From assembly GCA_025457615.1 (NCBI GenBank), contig JALOTZ010000029.1:1-42679 (forward strand): 42,679 bases of DNA, written 5' to 3'. Source of the DNA: Verrucomicrobiota bacterium (GTDB lineage Bacteria; Verrucomicrobiota; Verrucomicrobiia; Limisphaerales; DSYF01). Positions within the stretch are counted from its first letter, which is position 1; each line of letters begins with the position of its first letter. Position numbers and translations under genes: made by a program. The notes beneath the pieces were generated by a model. That model saw nothing but the letters and a program-made list of their open reading frames with translations, did no database searches and was not told the origin of the DNA. Below are positions 1 to 6,629 of this stretch, piece after piece.

Positions 1-15
1 GATCCATCCCGCCAC

Positions 16-94
16 GGTAACAGTTACTTCTGGCGCAACGTATCCTTTCTCCCCATCCCACCCCCGACCCCGGGTAACAAAACTTTTGGCGCAA
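16..94. repeat. Pair of imperfect direct repeats upstream of ppiD
   Basis: GGTAACA-N3-ACTTCTGGCGCAA (16-38) recurs as GGTAACA-N2-ACTTTTGGCGCAA (73-94), 57 bases apart. The second copy also contains the small palindrome TGGCG/CGCCA. The pair lies upstream of the candidate promoter of the PpiD-like gene, so it could be a regulator-binding site, or the end of a repeat belonging to whatever lies left of the window. Function is unknown. Confidence 0.4.
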
Positions 95-124
95 TTCGCC
101 ACCGTTCTTGACCCCTTTATCCGT

Positions 125-154
125 TTGACCGGTCTCCCGGGGGCCGGTTAGAGT
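125..154 (+). promoter_or_regulatory. Candidate promoter of the PpiD-like gene
   Basis: TTGACC (125-130) is followed after 18 bases by TAGAGT (149-154), giving a leader of roughly 25 bases before the ATG at 183. The box ACCGGTTTTTT just downstream is part of the leader. Confidence 0.35.
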
Positions 155-182
155 TTCCGACCGGTTTTTTACCGGACACTTT

Positions 183-1856
183 ATGATCGGAACCATGCGC
201 AAACACTCCACGTGGCTGTGGGGTATCATCATTGTCGTCGTCATCTTCACGTTCGTGATCTGGGGGACCAACACTGGCCGGCAGGGCGGGGGGCGCATCG
301 GCACGTATGGCCGGATCAATGGCAAAGAGGTCACCGAGGAGGCCTTGGTGGCGGCGCGGACGGAGGTCACCCTGCGGTATTTTCTGCGCTTCGGGGAATT
401 GCCCGATGCGCAGGCCGAGCGGCAGGGTTTTGACATGGAGCGGGAGGTTTATTCCCTGCTGTTGTTGCTCCAGCAACTGGAGGAGCGGCGCATCCAGGCG
501 GGGGCTGAAGCCAAGGCGGTGGTGGCGGCGAACATGTTACGGAGCCTGGACAAGCCGGAGATCCGGACGCTGGCCGATCTCGAACAGGCCGTGCTGCGTC
601 CCCGGGGATTCAAGCTCGCCGACCTGGACCGATTGATCGGGCACCAGATTGCCGTCCAGCAACTCACCGCGGTCGAGGGATTGCCCGGACAATTGATCAC
701 GCCCAGCCAGGTGCGGTCGCTGTGGATTCGCGAGAACGAGGAGATCAGCGCGCAGGCGGTCTTCGTCTCCGCCTCGAATTATCTCGACTCGGTGACGGTG
801 ACGCCGGAGGCCTTGACCGCTTACTTCACGAACCAGATGGCGCGTTACCGCATCCCGGACCGCCTGCAGGTCAACTACGTGGCGTACCCCATCTCGAACT
901 ATGTGGGGAAGGCGGATGAGCGCCTGGCCGCCATGACCAACCTGACCGCCGGCATCGACAACCTCTATGCGCAGCGTCTGACCAACGACTTCTTTGCCGG
1001 CTACACGAACCTGACTCCCGACGAAGCCAAGGCGGAGATTCGCGAGGAGGTGCGGCGGGATTTCGCGGTCGCCGCGGCGCGCCAGGAGGCGGCGGTGTTT
1101 GCCAATGAGCTTTATGATCAGGAAGTCCAGGACGCCTCCGCCCTGAATGTCTTGGCCGCGCAGAAAGGTCTGGCAGTCAAGGTTTCCGAGCCCTTCGACC
1201 GATCCCGCGGCCCGGCGGATTTGAAGGTCGGTCCCGCCTTTGCGGATGCTGCGTTCCGGTTGCGGGACGATGAACCGTTTGGGGGGCCCATCGCCGGTGA
1301 GGATCACGTCTTCGTGATCACCCTCAACCAGCGAATCCCGAGCGTGAACGCCCGCTTTGAGGATGTGAAGGACCGTGTGTCCCAGGACTACCGGTTCCAG
1401 CAAGCGGTCCTGATGGCACGGAATCGGGGCAACGCGTTTGCCGAGGGGTTGACCAACGGCGTGGTCTCAGGCGAAGCGTTCGCGCAAGCCTGTGCCAAGG
1501 CGGGTTACAAGGCGGTGCGTTTGGAAGCCGTCTCGCGCAGCACGCCCACGCTTCCGGAAGTCGAGGCGCACGTTTCCCTCGGACTTTTCAAGCAGGTGGC
1601 TTTCAACACGCCCGTGGGCACGGTCAGCCGGTTCAATTTCACCAGCGACGGCGGGTACGTTGTTTATGTCGGGTCCCGTCTGCCCTTGAATGAGGCCAAG
1701 TTGAATGAAGAATTGCCGGCCTACACCCGGTTGGTTCGTCAAACCCTGGAAAACGACGCGTTCAACACCTGGTTCAGTCAGGCAGCCCAAGTGGGCTTGC
1801 AGGAAACGCCTTTGAGCCAGCGGCCTCCCCCGCAGGTCTCCTCGCCGGGAGGCTGA
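183..1856 (+). CDS. PpiD/SurA-like periplasmic folding protein (peptidyl-prolyl isomerase family)
   Basis: The 557-residue protein starts with a short cytoplasmic stretch and one membrane anchor (about residues 11-28, WGIIIVVVIFTFVIWG), followed by a long soluble part. This is the layout of PpiD: an inner-membrane-anchored periplasmic chaperone with SurA-like N-terminal helices and a parvulin-like domain. Residues about 45-200 are helical and charged (SurA_N-like). Residues about 225-400 hold the probable isomerase-type region, with a sequence such as EDHVFVITLNQRIPS resembling the end of a rotamase fold. The parvulin signature is poorly conserved, so chaperone activity is safer than isomerase activity. 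A second in-frame ATG at 195 is possible. It converges on the kinase gene with only 17 bases between the stops. The family call is by recognition; the exact ortholog is uncertain. Confidence 0.75.
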   Translation: MIGTMRKHSTWLWGIIIVVVIFTFVIWGTNTGRQGGGRIGTYGRINGKEVTEEALVAARTEVTLRYFLRFGELPDAQAERQGFDMEREVYSLLLLLQQLEERRIQAGAEAKAVVAANMLRSLDKPEIRTLADLEQAVLRPRGFKLADLDRLIGHQIAVQQLTAVEGLPGQLITPSQVRSLWIRENEEISAQAVFVSASNYLDSVTVTPEALTAYFTNQMARYRIPDRLQVNYVAYPISNYVGKADERLAAMTNLTAGIDNLYAQRLTNDFFAGYTNLTPDEAKAEIREEVRRDFAVAAARQEAAVFANELYDQEVQDASALNVLAAQKGLAVKVSEPFDRSRGPADLKVGPAFADAAFRLRDDEPFGGPIAGEDHVFVITLNQRIPSVNARFEDVKDRVSQDYRFQQAVLMARNRGNAFAEGLTNGVVSGEAFAQACAKAGYKAVRLEAVSRSTPTLPEVEAHVSLGLFKQVAFNTPVGTVSRFNFTSDGGYVVYVGSRLPLNEAKLNEELPAYTRLVRQTLENDAFNTWFSQAAQVGLQETPLSQRPPPQVSSPGG

Positions 1857-1873
1857 CCGTCCACAGCGGAAGG

Positions 1874-2881
1874 CTAACGGCGCCACCAACTGGTCTTGCC
1901 CTTGGCCGCCCGGCTGGAGGGGCCCTTGGTGTAGCGATCCCGCAGCAACTGGCTCCGGGATCCTTCCAAAGCCATGATGAACTCGTCGTAGCTCAAAAAG
2001 CGTTCGGCCGGGTCCTTGGCCATCACTTTCACAAACGCATCGCTGGTGGGCTGGGTGATTTCCGGGATCACCTGGTTGGGCGGGGTCAGCTGCGTCTGCA
2101 CGTGCGCGATCACCAACTCCTCGATCGTGGGCGCCTCGAAGGGGGTGTGCCCGGTCAAGGCATGGTAAAGGGTGCCACCCAGGCTGTACATGTCCGAGAG
2201 AAACGTCTCGGGATCCCGCCGGATCTTTTCCGGAGCGACATAGTAGGGGGTGCCCCAGGTTCCATCGTCGGCTTGTGTGTTGGCCTCGGCGCTCCGCGCC
2301 AGACCGAAATCCACCAGCTTGGGTTCGTTGTCGGCGTCGAACAAAATGTTGCCGGGCTTGATGTCGCGGTGCAGCAGGTTGTGCTTGAGCGCCAGGTCGA
2401 GGGCGGAGGCGATCTTGATGCCGATGTCGAGCACATCCAATTCCGGCAGCCCGTGGCTCCCCTCGATGCGGCTGTCCAAACTGCCGCGGTCGGCCAGTTC
2501 CATCACCAGGAACCGTTCCCCCTGGACTTCCTCGAATGTGTAGATGTGAATGATGTTGCTGTGGTTGAGGGACGCGCAGGCGCGGGCTTCGCGGCAGAAA
2601 CTTTCCAGGGCCGCCGGGTCGTCCACCAGGTCCTTCTTCATCAACTTGACGGCCACCAGGCGTTCGAGGGTCAGATCCCAGGCGCGATAGACCGTGCCCA
2701 TGCCGCCGGAGCCGATCTTGCTGCGGAGTTCGAACTGGTTCAAGCGCATCGGCATCATGATGGGATGCCCGCACTTGCTGCAGGGGACGGTGGACAACGG
2801 GGGCAGGTCGCCGGGGATGAACACTTTCGTCTCGCATCCCGGGCACGCCACCATCTTCAAGGGCTTCTCGCCGGCGCTCAT
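1874..2881 (-). CDS. Serine/threonine protein kinase with N-terminal zinc finger
   Basis: The 335-residue cytoplasmic protein has a CxxC...CxxC zinc finger at residues 13-37 (CPGC and CSKC), of the MJ0042 type, fused to a complete Hanks-type kinase domain (about 50-310). Visible motifs are the P-loop IGSGGMGTVYRAWD, the ATP lysine in VAVKLMKK (Lys79), the catalytic loop HRDIKPGNIL (171-180), DFGLAR (191-196) and APEK of the activation segment. No membrane segment or extracellular sensor follows; the tail is short and basic, ending TSWWRR. It phosphorylates unknown Ser/Thr targets. A good promoter (2891-2918) ends 9 bases before the ATG, which supports this start and a leaderless mRNA. Kinase identity is firm; targets are not inferable. 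Confidence 0.93.
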   Translation of the reverse strand: MSAGEKPLKMVACPGCETKVFIPGDLPPLSTVPCSKCGHPIMMPMRLNQFELRSKIGSGGMGTVYRAWDLTLERLVAVKLMKKDLVDDPAALESFCREARACASLNHSNIIHIYTFEEVQGERFLVMELADRGSLDSRIEGSHGLPELDVLDIGIKIASALDLALKHNLLHRDIKPGNILFDADNEPKLVDFGLARSAEANTQADDGTWGTPYYVAPEKIRRDPETFLSDMYSLGGTLYHALTGHTPFEAPTIEELVIAHVQTQLTPPNQVIPEITQPTSDAFVKVMAKDPAERFLSYDEFIMALEGSRSQLLRDRYTKGPSSRAAKGKTSWWRR

Positions 2882-2890
2882 GGTGATCGA

Positions 2891-2918
2891 ATACTAGCAC
2901 CGCAGGGTTCGTCCACAA
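2891..2918 (-). promoter_or_regulatory. Promoter of the zinc-finger kinase, probably leaderless
   Basis: On the minus strand TTGTGG (2918-2913) and TAGTAT (2896-2891) are separated by 16 bases. Only 9 bases separate the -10 box from the ATG, so transcription should begin at or within a couple of bases of the start codon. Confidence 0.55.
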
Positions 2919-2935
2919 GCCCTGTTGCGGGCGGC

Positions 2936-3079
2936 CAGCCATTCTCATTGTGGCCCGGAGCGCGGCTCCCTGAGCCGCAGCACCCCCGCCACGGGAGGCC
3001 GTTCGCATTCTTCCAGTGGCCGGGTTCCAGGCGAAGCGGCTGCGGGTCGCGGACCCGCGCACCAAAATGAGAATGGCTG
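2936..3079. mobile_element. MITE-like palindromic element, copy A
   Basis: This 144-bp element begins CAGCCATTCTCATT and ends with its perfect 14-base inverse complement AATGAGAATGGCTG. A direct repeat TGCGGGCGGC flanks it (2926-2935 and 3080-3089), as expected of a target-site duplication of 9-10 bases. Inside are two hairpins, GCGGCTC-CCT-GAGCCGC near the left end and GCGGGTC-GCG-GACCCGC near the right end. It encodes nothing and would need a transposase supplied from elsewhere. Copy B (4539-4681) is the same element in the opposite orientation on the other side of waaA. Confidence 0.85.
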
Positions 3080-3158
3080 TGCGGGCGGCACGGCCACAAA
3101 TTGAACTTCCACCCCCGGGGTTGGCGGATATGCTGGCCGCGGATTCCGTCCGCGGGCT

Positions 3159-4511
3159 GTGCGCTGGCTCTACAACATCCTGTTTGGCGTCGCTTTTTGG
3201 ATCGCCGCACCCTGGTTGCTCGTCAAGTTGCGACGGCGCGGGGCGTGGCGTGAGGCGTTTCCACAGCGGTTTGGGCGTTATCAGCCCGGCGCGCTTCCCC
3301 CGCCGGACCCGGGCGTTCACCGTTTATGGCTGCACGCCGTCAGCGTGGGCGAGATCAACACCTGCCTGCAGTTTGTCCGCTGTCTCCAGCACCGGCTGCC
3401 CGCCGCCCGGCTGATCGTCTCCACCACCACCAACACCGGCATGGCGGAGCTGCGCAAGAAACTTCCCCCGCACGTCACCCCCATCTACTTTCCCGTGGAC
3501 CAGCGCCGTCACGTCCGCCGGGCGCTGGACGCGGTCCGTCCGGACGCGGTTCTTTTGGTGGAACGGGAGATCTGGCCGAACTTTCTCTGGCAACTCGAGG
3601 AGCGCGGGATTCCCCTGATGCTCATCAACGCCCGGCTTTCCGACCGGTCGCATCGGGCCTATCGGCGTTGCCGGTTTCTCTTTCACAAGCTGTACCAGCA
3701 GTTCGCCCTGGTGACGGCGCAAACGGAGGCGGACGCCGCGCGGCTGCGCGAGGTGGGTTGCCGGGAATCCGTTCTGCGGGTGGTGGGCAGCCTGAAGTTT
3801 GATGCCACGGCCATGCCCCCCGCGACCGGCCTGAACGTGGCGGAGCTCTTGAGTCGGGCCGGACGCCCGCCGGGGGCGCCCGTGCTGGTCGCCGGCAGCA
3901 CCCATGAAGGCGAGGAACGTCTGCTGGCGGGCGTGGTCCGGAGGCTTCGGCGCGAGTTCCCCCAGCTCTTTCTTGTGCTGGTGCCACGGCACTTCGAGCG
4001 TGCCGCCGAGGTGGTCGAACAGCTTCAGGCTGTGGGTGTCCACCCCGCGCTGCGGTCCCGTCTCGCATCCGAAGAGCCGGCCCTGCGGACGTCCGACGCC
4101 TGTCTGCTTGTCGATTCCACCGGGGAACTGATGGCGTTCTACGCCGAGGCGGACGTGGTGTTTGTGGGCAAGAGCCTCACCGCCCGCGGTGGACAGAATC
4201 CCATCGAACCGGCTTCCCTGGGCAAGGCGATGGTGTTTGGACCCCACATGCAGAACTTTCCGGGAATCACCCGGCAGTTTCTGGCCGCCGACGCTGCGGT
4301 GCAGGTCGCCGATGAAGCCGGGTTGGAGGCTGCGCTGGCGGAGCTGCTTCGATCTGCCGACTGGCGGCGGCGGGTGGGAGAGAATGCGCGCGAGGTGGTG
4401 CGGCGCAACGCCGGCGCGACGGAGCGTACGGCGGACCTGGTCGTTCAGCACCTGGAACAGGCCTGGGCTGGCGCACGGAAGTCAGGGAACGCGCAGGAGT
4501 TGATGGCCTGA
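3159..4511 (+). CDS. waaA: 3-deoxy-D-manno-octulosonic acid (Kdo) transferase
   Basis: The 450-residue enzyme transfers Kdo from CMP-Kdo to lipid A precursor on the cytoplasmic face of the inner membrane, the first step of LPS core assembly. An N-terminal hydrophobic anchor (about residues 5-23) is followed by the GT30 fold. LHAVSVGEINTC carries the catalytic-base glutamate (Glu65) expected in the family, and the C-terminal nucleotide-sugar half has GGQNPIEPASLGKAMVFGP (about 345-364). Length matches the family (about 420-450). The start is GTG; a weak TTGGCG-N17-TTCCGT box (3121-3149) ends 9 bases before it. The gene stands alone, bracketed by inverted copies of a mobile palindrome. Its presence implies an LPS-bearing outer membrane. 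Confidence 0.93.
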   Translation: MRWLYNILFGVAFWIAAPWLLVKLRRRGAWREAFPQRFGRYQPGALPPPDPGVHRLWLHAVSVGEINTCLQFVRCLQHRLPAARLIVSTTTNTGMAELRKKLPPHVTPIYFPVDQRRHVRRALDAVRPDAVLLVEREIWPNFLWQLEERGIPLMLINARLSDRSHRAYRRCRFLFHKLYQQFALVTAQTEADAARLREVGCRESVLRVVGSLKFDATAMPPATGLNVAELLSRAGRPPGAPVLVAGSTHEGEERLLAGVVRRLRREFPQLFLVLVPRHFERAAEVVEQLQAVGVHPALRSRLASEEPALRTSDACLLVDSTGELMAFYAEADVVFVGKSLTARGGQNPIEPASLGKAMVFGPHMQNFPGITRQFLAADAAVQVADEAGLEAALAELLRSADWRRRVGENAREVVRRNAGATERTADLVVQHLEQAWAGARKSGNAQELMA

Positions 4512-4538
4512 GTTCCGCAGTGCGCCCATGGATTTTGC

Positions 4539-4681
4539 CAGCCATTCTCATTTTGGAGCGCGGGTCCACGACCCGCAGCAGCTTAGCCTGGAACAAGGCC
4601 GCTGGAAGATTGAGAGCGGCCTCCCTTGGCGGGGGTGCTGCGGCTCATGGAGCCGCGCTTGGGCCAGAATGAGAACTGCTG
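4539..4681. mobile_element. MITE-like palindromic element, copy B (inverted relative to copy A)
   Basis: This 143-bp element has ends CAGCCATTCTCATT and AATGAGAACTGCTG (12 of 14 positions complementary) and is flanked by the 9-base direct repeat GGATTTTGC (4530-4538 and 4682-4690), a clear target-site duplication. Read on the minus strand it aligns with copy A over the full length with scattered substitutions. Hairpins GCGGGT-CCACG-ACCCGC and GCGGCTC-ATG-GAGCCGC are conserved in position. No coding function. Confidence 0.87.
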
Positions 4682-4800
4682 GGATTTTGCTGGCTGCTGT
4701 CCCGCAGCTTTGGGCATGATTGACCTTGCGATGACACACCTCATGGGGCCGCCGCGGCGAGACAGCCTTTTATCCCCCGTCCAGCGTACGGAGGCACACC

Positions 4801-5241
4801 ATGTCCTCTGAAACCGTGCGCGAGGCCGGCATTCTGGTCGTGGATGACGACGCGGAGGCGCGGGAGACCCTGATGGTGGCGCTGCCGCTCTTCGGCTTCG
4901 AGCGGATCTTTCAGGCCTCGGACGGGTTGGCGGGCTTGGCATGTCTCGAACAACATCCCGACGACATCGAGATTGTGATCACCGATTTCCGGATGCCGCG
5001 CATGGACGGCCTGGAGATGACCCGCCGGATGGCCCAACGCGGCGGCTTGCCCGTGGGGATTCTCATGATGACCGCCTTTGACGTGGGAAACGTCGAGAAG
5101 GAGTTCCTCGCCGTGGCTTCACCCGCTGTCCTGCCGCTGGCGCTCCTGCATAAACCCTACAGCATCGCGTCGGTGGTCAAGGCGCTGAACGACGCCATCC
5201 CCGTCATCCGTGCCCGCCGGGAAGGCCGCGATCCTTCTTGA
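4801..5241 (+). CDS. CheY-like response regulator, receiver domain only
   Basis: The 146-residue protein is essentially one receiver domain. The acidic cluster DDD (15-17) binds Mg2+, Asp62 in ITDFRMP is the phospho-acceptor, Thr91 in MMTAFD and Lys118 in LHKPYS complete the active site. There is no output domain, so it probably acts by protein-protein contact or as a phosphorelay intermediate. No histidine kinase is adjacent, making it an orphan. A strong ribosome-binding site GGAGG (4790-4794) sits 6 bases before the ATG, unlike most neighbouring genes, so this mRNA has a true leader. Confidence 0.92.
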   Translation: MSSETVREAGILVVDDDAEARETLMVALPLFGFERIFQASDGLAGLACLEQHPDDIEIVITDFRMPRMDGLEMTRRMAQRGGLPVGILMMTAFDVGNVEKEFLAVASPAVLPLALLHKPYSIASVVKALNDAIPVIRARREGRDPS

Positions 5242-5250
5242 ACCACAGGG

Positions 5251-5279
5251 TTGATGTGTCCCGGGGCGCCGTGTATCGT
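5251..5279 (+). promoter_or_regulatory. Promoter of the RidA gene, probably leaderless
   Basis: TTGATG (5251-5256), 17 bases, TATCGT (5274-5279), then 8 bases to the ATG at 5288. The predicted transcription start coincides with the start codon, and there is no ribosome-binding site. Confidence 0.55.
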
Positions 5280-5287
5280 CCACGCTC

Positions 5288-5683
5288 ATGGGAAACAAAA
5301 CCATCCTGAAGCCTGCCGGTTCGCCGACGGCGGTCGGTCCTTACAGCCATGCCGTTCGCACGGGGGACCTGATTTTCTGTGCCGGCCAGATCCCCATCGA
5401 TCCCGCCACGGGCGACCTGGTGGGGACGGAGATACGCGCCCAGACCGAGCGCGTCCTGAAGAACGTGAAGGCGATCCTGGACGATCAGGGACTGACGTTT
5501 GCCGACGTGGTGAAGAGCACGGTATTTCTGATCGACCTCGCGGATTTCGCCGGGATGAACGAGGTGTATGCGCGGTATTTCACCGGGGACTTTCCGGCGC
5601 GATCCACCCTGCAGGTGGCGGCGTTGCCCAAGGGGGCGCGGGTGGAGATCGAGGTGGTGGTGGCCTGCCGGGCCGGCCGGTGA
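5288..5683 (+). CDS. ridA: RidA family enamine/imine deaminase
   Basis: The 131-residue protein is a full-length YjgF/YER057c/UK114 (RidA) member, a trimeric cytosolic enzyme that hydrolyses reactive enamine/imine intermediates such as 2-aminoacrylate made by PLP enzymes. Family hallmarks are PAGSPTAVGPYSHAV at the N-terminus, IFCAGQIPIDPATG (29-42), the substrate-carboxylate arginine in PARSTLQV (Arg105) and the glutamate of KGARVEIEVVVA (Glu120). It stands alone with its own promoter. RidA subgroup assignment would need a tree, but the conserved Arg supports the deaminase class. Confidence 0.93.
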   Translation: MGNKTILKPAGSPTAVGPYSHAVRTGDLIFCAGQIPIDPATGDLVGTEIRAQTERVLKNVKAILDDQGLTFADVVKSTVFLIDLADFAGMNEVYARYFTGDFPARSTLQVAALPKGARVEIEVVVACRAGR

Positions 5684-5706
5684 GCCGTTTGGACCGGTGT
5701 TCCCGA

Positions 5707-5734
5707 TTGACATGAGGCCTGCATTGGCTAGTGT
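5707..5734 (+). promoter_or_regulatory. Promoter of rpsT
   Basis: A consensus TTGACA (5707-5712) is followed after 16 bases by TAGTGT (5729-5734). This leaves about 25 bases of leader before the ATG at 5767. Confidence 0.5.
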
Positions 5735-5766
5735 TTCACCCCTTTGACGCAGGTCAGCATCGAGTT

Positions 5767-6024
5767 ATGCCCAACACGAAATCAGCCGAACGGCGCGTGC
5801 GCGCCAACGAGAAGAAGCGGATCCAGAACCGCAGCATCAAGACCCGCCTCCGCAAGCTGGAGCGCACCTACCAATCCGCGCTCACCAGCGGCAACCCGGA
5901 GGAGGCCGCGAAGTCTCTCCGGGCCGTGCATTCCGCCCTGGACAAGGCCGTGAAAACCGGCGTGCTGGCCCGTCCCACGGTCAATCGCCACAAGTCGCGC
6001 CTGGCCGCCCGTCTGCCTGCCTGA
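5767..6024 (+). CDS. rpsT: 30S ribosomal protein S20
   Basis: The 85-residue basic, helical protein matches S20, which binds the 5' domain and helix 44 of 16S rRNA. The N-terminal MPNTKSAERRVRANEKKR and the C-terminal half with HSALDKAVKTGVLARPTVNRHKSRLA are diagnostic. The ATG at 5767 is chosen because family members begin with M-[AP]-N; an upstream in-frame start at 5731 would overlap the promoter's -10 box. It is monocistronic, as usual for rpsT. Confidence 0.97.
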   Translation: MPNTKSAERRVRANEKKRIQNRSIKTRLRKLERTYQSALTSGNPEEAAKSLRAVHSALDKAVKTGVLARPTVNRHKSRLAARLPA

Positions 6025-6046
6025 CCCGGCCGCGTTCCCAACCGGC

Positions 6047-6075
6047 TTGCAACCCGTCCTTCCGCGGCCTATTGT
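6047..6075 (+). promoter_or_regulatory. Promoter of the feo operon, near-leaderless
   Basis: TTGCAA (6047-6052), 17 bases, TATTGT (6070-6075), then 10 bases to the GTG at 6086. The -35 box overlaps the upstream in-frame TTG at 6047, so that codon should not be in the mRNA; the GTG is the likely start. No obvious Fur-box palindrome is seen. Confidence 0.55.
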
Positions 6076-6085
6076 CGCACCCACC

Positions 6086-6367
6086 GTGGCCAATCCGCGC
6101 ATCAAGGTTCTGGAAGGACATTGCCCGCAGGCGTCCCACTGCCCGTTGACCCAGGTCGAGGCGGGGGACACGGTCTGCATCAAGGGCTTGGTGGCCTCGC
6201 CGGATGTCAATGATCGCCTCCGGGAAATGGGTTTCTGCGAACAGCAGAAGATCAAGCTGGTCAGCCGCCACTCCAACTACATCTGCCAGGTGTGCAATGC
6301 CCGGCTGGGCATCAGCCACAAGCTGGCGGAAACCATCATCGTGGAGCCGCTCAAGCGCAGCTCCTGA
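6086..6367 (+). CDS. feoA: FeoA-domain protein, cysteine-rich first copy
   Basis: The 93-residue cytosolic protein has the small SH3-like FeoA fold: a turn with RLREMGF (44-50) and the C-terminal GISHKLAETIIVEPL. FeoA proteins are thought to dock on FeoB and support Fe2+ uptake. This copy is unusual in having six cysteines (13, 19, 31, 51, 67, 70), including CQVC at 67-70 and HC...HC near the N-terminus, so metal or Fe-S binding is possible. It is the first gene of a tight feoA-feoA-feoB operon (13 bases to the next gene). GTG start chosen from promoter position. Confidence 0.85.
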   Translation: MANPRIKVLEGHCPQASHCPLTQVEAGDTVCIKGLVASPDVNDRLREMGFCEQQKIKLVSRHSNYICQVCNARLGISHKLAETIIVEPLKRSS

Positions 6368-6380
6368 CCGGAGCGCCGCC

Positions 6381-6623
6381 ATGCCCTCCATGCCCATCCC
6401 TCTCACCGAGCTGGCCCTCGGCCAGACCGCCGCAGTGGCGCAGATCAAACTCCCCCCGGCCGACCAGGCGCGGTTGATGGAAATGGGGGTCCTGACCGGC
6501 ACGCCCGTCGAGCTGGTTCGCTTTGCGCCCCTGGGTGATCCGGTGGAAATCAAGGTGCGCGGCTACAATCTGTCGCTCCGACGGCACGAGGCCGACCTGA
6601 TCCTGGTGAGTGTGCCTTCCTGA
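6381..6623 (+). CDS. feoA: FeoA-domain protein, second copy
   Basis: The 80-residue protein is a standard FeoA domain without cysteines: IPLTELALGQTAAV at the N-terminus, ARLMEMGVLTGTPVELVRFAPLGDP in the middle (segments 30-54) and KVRGYNLSLRRHEADLILV at the end, which matches the usual MGl..G..i.....aplg.p...v.g..i.lr..ea..i.v pattern. It lies 13 bases after the cysteine-rich copy and 6 bases before feoB, so it is co-translated with them and probably the canonical FeoB partner. Confidence 0.93.
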   Translation: MPSMPIPLTELALGQTAAVAQIKLPPADQARLMEMGVLTGTPVELVRFAPLGDPVEIKVRGYNLSLRRHEADLILVSVPS

Positions 6624-6629
6624 TCCTCC

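Noticed and set aside
1467..3320. Very long antisense open frame (617 codons) across ppiD, the kinase and waaA
   Set aside because: It overlaps well-supported genes, is Arg/Gly/Pro-rich with no family motifs, and is expected by chance in GC-rich DNA. The same applies to frames at 25159-27261 and 21465-23204.
4528..4719. Small open frames inside the palindromic elements
   Set aside because: Similar peptides appear at both copies only because the DNA element is repeated; the hairpins and terminal repeats explain the conservation.
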